Shown here one piece after another: positions 58,218 through 64,000 of a DNA stretch of 64,000 nt. Under the pieces are notes generated by a model. It searched no databases and was not told the DNA's origin. It saw only the letters and a list, made by a program, of their open reading frames with translations. The stretch is from Tetrapisispora phaffii CBS 4417 (lineage: Eukaryota > Ascomycota > Saccharomycetes > Saccharomycetales > Saccharomycetaceae): contig NC_016529.1 in the NCBI RefSeq assembly GCF_000236905.1, positions 372,001 to 436,000 of the forward strand. The letters are read 5' to 3'. Every line of letters starts with the position of its first letter. Positions within the stretch are counted from its first letter, which is position 1. Position numbers and translations under genes: made by a program.

Positions 58218-60287
58218 ATGGAGTTGTCTAATTCTGAGAAATTGGCTTTTACTGCTAACAGATCTGTTCTGTCTTTGACCTCGCCAACAAAACTGAACAT
58301 AATTACAGGTAATGGTGCGAACAAAAGCCAAGGTTTGAAGAGAAACTCATTGAGAAGGACTACCTCATTGAACATCAGAGGATCAAGTGCTGTGAACAGT
58401 GTAGTGAAGCCAGACTTCAATGTGCCGTTTAGAAGACAAAAAATAAGTTCCCACAAACTACCTTTGCTGAATAGAAGTTCTTCCTTCTTTAAGGAACGTT
58501 CTGGCATTGAGCATTCAAACAAAACGGATTCTATGGGTGATAACGCCATGAAAGACAGTGCAGGCTCAAATTTGATGAATAAATCAACAGGAACAACTCC
58601 ATTTGAGAGGCCTTCGTTGACAAGGACATCATCAAATATAGTTTTTTCACTGAATAGACCTGCGTTAACAAAGCAAGAATCGATAGACGACCTTAATGAT
58701 CCGTATTTCTACCAAACCGATAGGTTTATTCCATTGATGAAATCAAATTCTCAGAATAAGATAGATCCAATAGCAGGAAACGATGATCTACCTCCTCCTA
58801 ATGCATCTCCAAAGGCTCATCTAAAAGCTCAAACAAAGATTGCCTTTAAAGAAACCGTAGCTGAGGCTTGCGGTTTTGGCGCAAAGCAAAGAATTCTTCA
58901 ATACATGCCCAAAGCTCCGGTGTCATCGTTAACTAGAAAATCTTATAGTTTACAAAATAGAACCCATTATTCTTACTCGTCATTTACTAGTTCTTCGCAA
59001 TCGAATACAAAATCTCACAAGGATTTAATGAGATTGAGGAAAATAAATACAAATCCTGAAAAAATCTTGGATGCTCCTGGGTTCATAGACGATTTCTACT
59101 TAAATTTATTAACGTGGTCAAAAAAGAATATTTTAGCTATTGCATTGAGTAACACTTTATATTTATGGAATGGTAATTCCGGGGATGTTTCATTACTTGT
59201 CGAGTACGACGCTACAAATATAACTAGCATAACATGGTCTGACGATCAATGTCACTTATCGATTGGTAAAGATGATGGTAATACCGAAATTTGGGATACT
59301 GAAACTTCAACCTTAGTGAGAACAATGAGATCTAATCTTGGTGTTCGTATTGGATCTCAGTCGTGGTTGAACACATTACTGGCTACAGGATCCAGAAGTG
59401 GGGAAATTCAAATTAATGATGTTAGAATAAAAAATCATGTAGTTTCCACATGGGAAGAGCATTCAGGAGAAGTTTGTGGATTAGAATATAAAAGCGATGG
59501 ATTACAATTAGCATCTGGCGGCAACGATAATGCAGTCATCATCTGGGACACAAGGACCTCTATGCCCCAATTCATTAAACATAACCATAATGCTGCCGTT
59601 AAGGCAATAAAATGGAGTCCCAACATAGCCAACCTTCTGGCTACAGGTGGTGGTCAATCAGATCAATATGTTCATTTTTGGAACACTACTACAGGGAACA
59701 AAACAGGGTCAATAAACACTGGCTCCCAAGTAAGTTCATTGCACTGGGGCCAAAGTTACAACAGCAGTTATGCTTCGCCATATCAATCATCTAACATACA
59801 TAATGATATAAAGAGTGACTGTTATAAATTCAACAATACTTTGAATAGAGAAATTGTAACAACAGGAGGAAACCCAGGCAACGCTATCTCAGTATTTAAC
59901 TTTGATACTAAATATAAGGTTGCCGAAATTGAGAACGCTCATGAATCTAGAATTTGTTGTTCACAATTATCTCCAGATGGCACAACATTAGCAACAGTTG
60001 GTGGTGATGAAAATTTGAAGTTTTATAAGATATTTGATTCTAAAAGGAAAAATATTAGAAGAAACAAGAGTGTTGTTGATACTGAAGATATATTAGGTTT
60101 ATTTACTCATAATAATGATGAAAATAACAACCATACTCAAGATCACGAAAATACAAACCTAAACAACGCAAATAACGATACAGACAAGAACATTGATAAT
60201 GACCAAGAAGTCGATTACGAAGATGATACAAATCTACGAACCACCAGAGTAACTTCAAGAAAGACAACTGATTATTTAATAAGATAA
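58218..60287 (+). CDS. CDC20: Cdc20, mitotic APC/C activator
   Basis: From the ATG at 58218 the protein has 689 residues; five upstream in-frame codons begin with TTG. NRSVLSLTSPTKLNI near the N-terminus is characteristic of Cdc20. The C-box is DRFIP at residues 168-172, followed by PPPNASPKAHLKAQTKI. ILDAPGFIDDFYLNLLTWS begins a seven-bladed WD40 propeller (about residues 290-600) and the protein ends in the APC/C-binding Ile-Arg tail. These mark Cdc20 rather than Cdh1. Cdc20 targets securin and cyclins such as Clb3 at anaphase. S. cerevisiae Cdc20 (YGL116W) is 610 residues; extra length lies in the N-terminus and an Asn/Asp-rich stretch near the end. Confidence 0.96.
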   Translation: MELSNSEKLAFTANRSVLSLTSPTKLNIITGNGANKSQGLKRNSLRRTTSLNIRGSSAVNSVVKPDFNVPFRRQKISSHKLPLLNRSSSFFKERSGIEHSNKTDSMGDNAMKDSAGSNLMNKSTGTTPFERPSLTRTSSNIVFSLNRPALTKQESIDDLNDPYFYQTDRFIPLMKSNSQNKIDPIAGNDDLPPPNASPKAHLKAQTKIAFKETVAEACGFGAKQRILQYMPKAPVSSLTRKSYSLQNRTHYSYSSFTSSSQSNTKSHKDLMRLRKINTNPEKILDAPGFIDDFYLNLLTWSKKNILAIALSNTLYLWNGNSGDVSLLVEYDATNITSITWSDDQCHLSIGKDDGNTEIWDTETSTLVRTMRSNLGVRIGSQSWLNTLLATGSRSGEIQINDVRIKNHVVSTWEEHSGEVCGLEYKSDGLQLASGGNDNAVIIWDTRTSMPQFIKHNHNAAVKAIKWSPNIANLLATGGGQSDQYVHFWNTTTGNKTGSINTGSQVSSLHWGQSYNSSYASPYQSSNIHNDIKSDCYKFNNTLNREIVTTGGNPGNAISVFNFDTKYKVAEIENAHESRICCSQLSPDGTTLATVGGDENLKFYKIFDSKRKNIRRNKSVVDTEDILGLFTHNNDENNNHTQDHENTNLNNANNDTDKNIDNDQEVDYEDDTNLRTTRVTSRKTTDYLIR

Positions 60288-60783
60288 TGAGTTAGTATGC
60301 ATACATAAGTATACAGACATAAACATAGATATATATATATATGTCTCTGGACATTACATATTCAAATTAACATCCAAATAAAGCATATATATACGTCCCA
60401 AACTCTATTTACTGTCACTTCATGTCCCTCCCACCACATCGTAATAAATGATTTGTAGGGTTGTACCGTCGTTTTTACGAGGTCAGCTGATCCCGAATTT
60501 GGAATATTTTGGAAGAAAGCGATAATGGTAACCTCTTCAAAACTAGAATACCAATTACAATTAAATTAACATTGAGATGGTTATAACAATTAAAAGGTTG
60601 TAATTGTATATGTGGTTTTTTGATAATGAACGTATTTCTATTGAGTTTACGACCGTTTGTTTTTGGTTTGTTCGTTGTCTGTTTTTTCTTTGGGGAATGG
60701 GGAGTATCGTGAAATAGAAATTAGTTGGATAACAGAAGGGATAATTTTTGGGAACTTTTTTCTAATATAGTACACTTCCAATC
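60288..60783. other. Intergenic, SNF4 promoter
   Basis: This 496-bp gap has short TA runs near 60330 and 60386. I recognise no strong factor site or gene in it. Confidence 0.4.
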
Positions 60784-61755
60784 ATGCATAATAATGTCAA
60801 TGGGTCTTCCGTCGACGTCGAACAAGAACTAGCATTGAATGCTATAAGGCAAGTTTTAAAATCAAAGACTTCATATGATGTTTTACCAGTTTCATTTAGA
60901 TTGATTGTTTTAGATACTTCTTTACTGGTTAAGAAAGCTTTGAATGTTCTATTACAGAATAGTATTGTTAGTGCTCCATTGTGGGATGCTACAACATCTA
61001 GGTTTGCTGGTTTATTGACTTCTGACGATTTTATCAATGTCATCCAATATTGTTTTTCCAACCCAGATAAATTCGATTTAGTTGAGAAATTACAATTGAA
61101 TAGATTGAGAGATATCGAGAGGGCCATAGGTGCAAAACCTTTGGAAACTACATCGATTCATCCATCAAGCTCTTTATATGAGGCATGTACAGTCATGCTG
61201 CGCTCGAAATCAAGAAGAGTCCCATTGATTGATAAAGATGAAGAGACTCATAGAGAAATTGTCGTTTCTGTTCTTACACAATATAGATTATTAAAGTTTA
61301 TTGCATTAAACTGTCGAGAAACTCATTTTTTGAAAAAACCAATTTCTGAGTTAAACATTATATCCAACTCTACAGTAAGAAGTTGCAGCATGACCACTCC
61401 AGTGATTGATGTCATTCAATTATTATCAGAAGGAAATATATCATCCGTTCCGATCGTTAACGAAAATGGTGTTTTAGTCAACGTCTATGAGGCTGTCGAT
61501 GTGCTTGGTTTGATTAAAGGTGGTATATACAACGATCTCTCATTGAGTGTCGGAGAAGCACTAATGAGAAGATCTGATGATTTTGAAGGTGTCTATACAT
61601 GTACTGAAAATGAAAAATTGTCTACTTTACTAGATACAATCAGAAAATCAAGTGTCCACAGATTCTTTGTTGTAAATGAATCCGGTCAGTTAGTCGGAGT
61701 CTTATCATTAGGTGACCTTTTAAGATATATACTAGTTGGTTCTAAAAAAGAATAA
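60784..61755 (+). CDS. SNF4: Snf4, AMPK gamma subunit
   Basis: The 323-residue protein is almost entirely four CBS repeats in two Bateman modules and matches S. cerevisiae Snf4 (YGL115W, 322 residues). Clear segments are LIVLDTSLLVKKALNVLLQN, SAPLWDATTSRFAGLLTSDDFINVIQYCF and the final RFFVVNESGQLVGVLSLGDLLRYIL. Snf4 binds adenine nucleotides and relieves autoinhibition of the Snf1 kinase when glucose is low. It lies just downstream of CDC20 in the same orientation, as in S. cerevisiae. Confidence 0.97.
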   Translation: MHNNVNGSSVDVEQELALNAIRQVLKSKTSYDVLPVSFRLIVLDTSLLVKKALNVLLQNSIVSAPLWDATTSRFAGLLTSDDFINVIQYCFSNPDKFDLVEKLQLNRLRDIERAIGAKPLETTSIHPSSSLYEACTVMLRSKSRRVPLIDKDEETHREIVVSVLTQYRLLKFIALNCRETHFLKKPISELNIISNSTVRSCSMTTPVIDVIQLLSEGNISSVPIVNENGVLVNVYEAVDVLGLIKGGIYNDLSLSVGEALMRRSDDFEGVYTCTENEKLSTLLDTIRKSSVHRFFVVNESGQLVGVLSLGDLLRYILVGSKKE

Positions 61756-62436
61756 TTCCTGCACATAAAATAAAACAAACAACATATATAATGTATATAA
61801 CAAATTGTAAAAAGGAAATAACGAAAATATACATACAGATGAAGAAATCAAGACATATAGATAAAAGCACATATATAACTAATGTTCAGTAAGCGTCAAA
61901 TTCATCATTTGCATTCATTATCTACGGCAGTAAAAGTAAGATATTAAAGATTCACTAAATTTATTATAGATCTTGACCACCACTCCCCATTATCAGCCAT
62001 TGCATTCACCATGTAACTGTTCAAATATATCAACTATTCATGCATTTTATATTCGATAATCATATCTTTAACCATTAAATAAGGTATAATCACTGTTATC
62101 AGTGATAAGGTTTTTTTTTCAGAAATCAATATTTTTTTTCCAATCTAAAAACAAGTTTTAGAATATTATTAGTAATGCAAACGTATCATTAATTGATGAC
62201 TGGCTTATAAGGAAAGAACTTATAAATAATCAATCTATATGAATCACTAGCTTGTAAAACTTCATTAATAACCAATGCATCAAATTGAGCGTAAGTGAGA
62301 GCGAAATTATTGTTAATTTAAGTAGTGAACTATCTTATAGATAATAAGGATACCATATAGTCGATCACATTAAGTTGCAAGTAAAGTTGCAAATAAGGTT
62401 GCAACTAGGTATAGAAGATAACATTGAAAACAAACT
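61756..62436. other. Intergenic, promoter of the OPT transporter gene
   Basis: This 681-bp AT-rich gap contains T runs near 62111 and 62129 and no gene or strong factor site that I can support. AAGTTGCAA-type motifs recur near 62372-62403. Confidence 0.4.
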
Positions 62437-64000
62437 ATGAGTTTAGGTGAAGAAGATGTCGGTAGTATGTCACGTAATGACATTTCATTGTCACCGGTCT
62501 CAAACATAAACGCTCAACCTTGGAAAGAGAAACAAGAATTAAGGCAAATAACATTAAGAGGTACTGTGGCCGGTTTAACAATAGGTACGTTGGTACTTAT
62601 ATCTAATTTCCAATTTGGACTTCAGACGGGATGGGTATCCATGATGTCTTTACCTTCTGCTCTTTTAGCATGTGCATTCTTTAAACAAATTTGGCCAACA
62701 TTCTTCCCAGAAGATGCTGAGTTTACAGATGTAGAGACAGTTTACGTTCAAAGTATGGCTGTTGCTGTTGGAACTGGGCCGCTTGCATATGGATTTATTG
62801 GTGTTATTCCAGCTATAGAGAAATTCATGACTAGAGAAGAGATGAATTTTACAAGAGAAGAGTTTGAATCATTCACATTGATCCAGTTGCTTTTTTGGTC
62901 ATGTTCTCTTGCTTTCTTTGGGATATTTTTTGCTGTACCACTGAGAAGACAAGTAATCATAAGAGAAAAACTACCATTCCCAAGTGGCAGTGCAACGGCG
63001 GTCTTGATTTCAATTTTGACTGGTTCTAGGTTGATGCAGGAAATTACTAAAAAAGAGCTAATACGAATTAGAGATCGTAGATTAGAAGACTGTCCAGAAG
63101 TGCTTCAGCCAGCAAGTGAAGAGGAATCAATGGGCCTTTTAATGTCACAAGATAAAGATAACCATTCAGAAGGTAACTGTACACAATATGTAACAGAAGG
63201 TCATGGTGACATATCTCAAAGGATGGTGCTGCCATCAAATAAACAAAATTCTGCATATTCAAAGAACATGGAAATATTAGTTAAAACTTTTAGCGTTTCT
63301 GCTTTATATACACTTGTCTCATATTTTGTTCCTAAAATAAAGGAAATTAAAATATTTGGGAGACATGCCTCAGATAAATATGATTGGAATTTACAACCAT
63401 CGCCTGCTTATATAGGCCAGGGAATAATCATGGGTTTAAGGACAGTCACTTCGATGCTCTTTGGAAGCATTCTTGGGTGGGGTGTACTTGCTTGCCTTGC
63501 ATACAAGAGAAAATGGATTCAACCTGATGTCGATCCTGACGATTGGCAAAATGGACTACATGGTTGGCTAATATGGATTTCACTATCTATAATGATTGCA
63601 GATAGTCTAGTTGGTTTGATTATTTTAATAGTTAAAAACATTGTTGAATTTATATCATTTGATAATAGGCTAGATGTCTTATCTGACGCTTGGGACGATA
63701 CCTTTCAGTCAATGTTATTGGAGGAAGAGCATATAATCAATCAGAATGGATCTGATCCTTCATCAAGTCTACAAAACTCTGTTAAATTAGTTTCAGCCAC
63801 TATTGAAAATGAAGTAGGTTCAAAATATCTAATCAACTCGGTGACTGTTATCAGCGGTTTAATAGTTTCATCTATAATATGCATAGTGGTCATTGTCTAT
63901 CTATTTGGTGTCGATATCATTCCCATATATGCAATGACGACTGCCTTATTATTAGCATTAGTATTATCAGTACTCGGTATAAGAGCTCTGGGTGAAACAG
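62437..64000 (+). CDS. Oligopeptide-transporter (OPT) family protein, YGL114W-like, 3' end outside window
   Basis: The frame opens with an ATG at 62437 and runs off the right edge after about 521 residues; the family member YGL114W is about 725. After 35 hydrophilic residues come LRGTVAGLTIGTLVLISNFQFGLQTGWVSMMSLPSALLACAFF and VYVQSMAVAVGTGPLAYGFIGVIPAI, typical of OPT proteins close to the YSL/EspB-like branch. A FPSGSATAVLI segment follows, which is a clear OPT signature. The substrate of YGL114W is unknown, and relatives carry peptides or metal chelates. It follows SNF4 as in S. cerevisiae. Confidence 0.88.
   Translation, partial: MSLGEEDVGSMSRNDISLSPVSNINAQPWKEKQELRQITLRGTVAGLTIGTLVLISNFQFGLQTGWVSMMSLPSALLACAFFKQIWPTFFPEDAEFTDVETVYVQSMAVAVGTGPLAYGFIGVIPAIEKFMTREEMNFTREEFESFTLIQLLFWSCSLAFFGIFFAVPLRRQVIIREKLPFPSGSATAVLISILTGSRLMQEITKKELIRIRDRRLEDCPEVLQPASEEESMGLLMSQDKDNHSEGNCTQYVTEGHGDISQRMVLPSNKQNSAYSKNMEILVKTFSVSALYTLVSYFVPKIKEIKIFGRHASDKYDWNLQPSPAYIGQGIIMGLRTVTSMLFGSILGWGVLACLAYKRKWIQPDVDPDDWQNGLHGWLIWISLSIMIADSLVGLIILIVKNIVEFISFDNRLDVLSDAWDDTFQSMLLEEEHIINQNGSDPSSSLQNSVKLVSATIENEVGSKYLINSVTVISGLIVSSIICIVVIVYLFGVDIIPIYAMTTALLLALVLSVLGIRALGET

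Overview
This is a nuclear chromosome segment from a budding yeast of the family Saccharomycetaceae. It is AT-rich and compact, with 32 protein genes, nearly all intronless and most closely matching a Saccharomyces cerevisiae gene by length, domain order and conserved motifs. Homologues and systematic names are given from memory of those proteins, because no search was run. I see no transposon, LTR, tRNA gene, rRNA or convincing centromere.

Layout. (1) 1-3.8 kb: DFG5 (cut by the left edge) and BCH1, the YMR237W-YMR238W pair. (2) 4.4-30.4 kb: a YDL144C-like reductase, CRR1, LDB17, ATG38 (spliced), RPN5, NOP14, an MCH4/MCH5-type transporter, ATG9, RPC53, SAS10, MSH5 and CLB3. This is the S. cerevisiae chromosome IV order (YDL144C-YDL155W) with chromosome XII genes (CRR1, ATG38) woven in. 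(3) 31.1-42.2 kb: GEP7 (apparently frameshifted), RAD6, PKP2, YBP2, DUO1 and PYC1, the YGL057C-YGL062W order. (4) 42.8-64 kb: MED31, SCS3, a YBR220C-like transporter, MET13, MCX1, SLX1, MON1, a GPG1-like small gene, a YGL117W-like gene, CDC20, SNF4 and a YGL114W-like OPT transporter (cut by the right edge). This last block mixes YGL127C-YGL114W with YBR220C-YBR228W genes.

Genes from two sister regions of S. cerevisiae alternate here. Several single-copy essential genes that lie between them in S. cerevisiae (COP1, TUB4, RPS2, NAB2, PRP43) are absent. That pattern suggests a post-whole-genome-duplication yeast with its own history of reciprocal gene loss, perhaps of the Vanderwaltozyma/Tetrapisispora kind. 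The genus is a guess.

The genes do not form one pathway, but several have promoters that fit their jobs. RPN5 has a perfect Rpn4 box. NOP14 and SAS10 have RRPE plus PAC boxes. MET13 has Cbf1 and Met31/32 sites. CDC20 has two Mcm1-type sites and Ndt80-type sites. CRR1 has an Ndt80-type site. The YGL117W-like gene has a Gcn4 site.

The least ordinary features are these: a probable one-base deletion in a T run that removes the C-terminal membrane segment of GEP7; a perfect 25-bp inverted repeat in the MET13/YBR220C promoter; three GC-rich islands that ignore gene boundaries; a cluster of zinc-cluster-type CGG/CCG pairs upstream of the MCH-type transporter; a 25-bp tandem duplication across the SCS3 stop codon; and in-frame insertions in Med31 and Met13. 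I found no clearly new multi-gene system.
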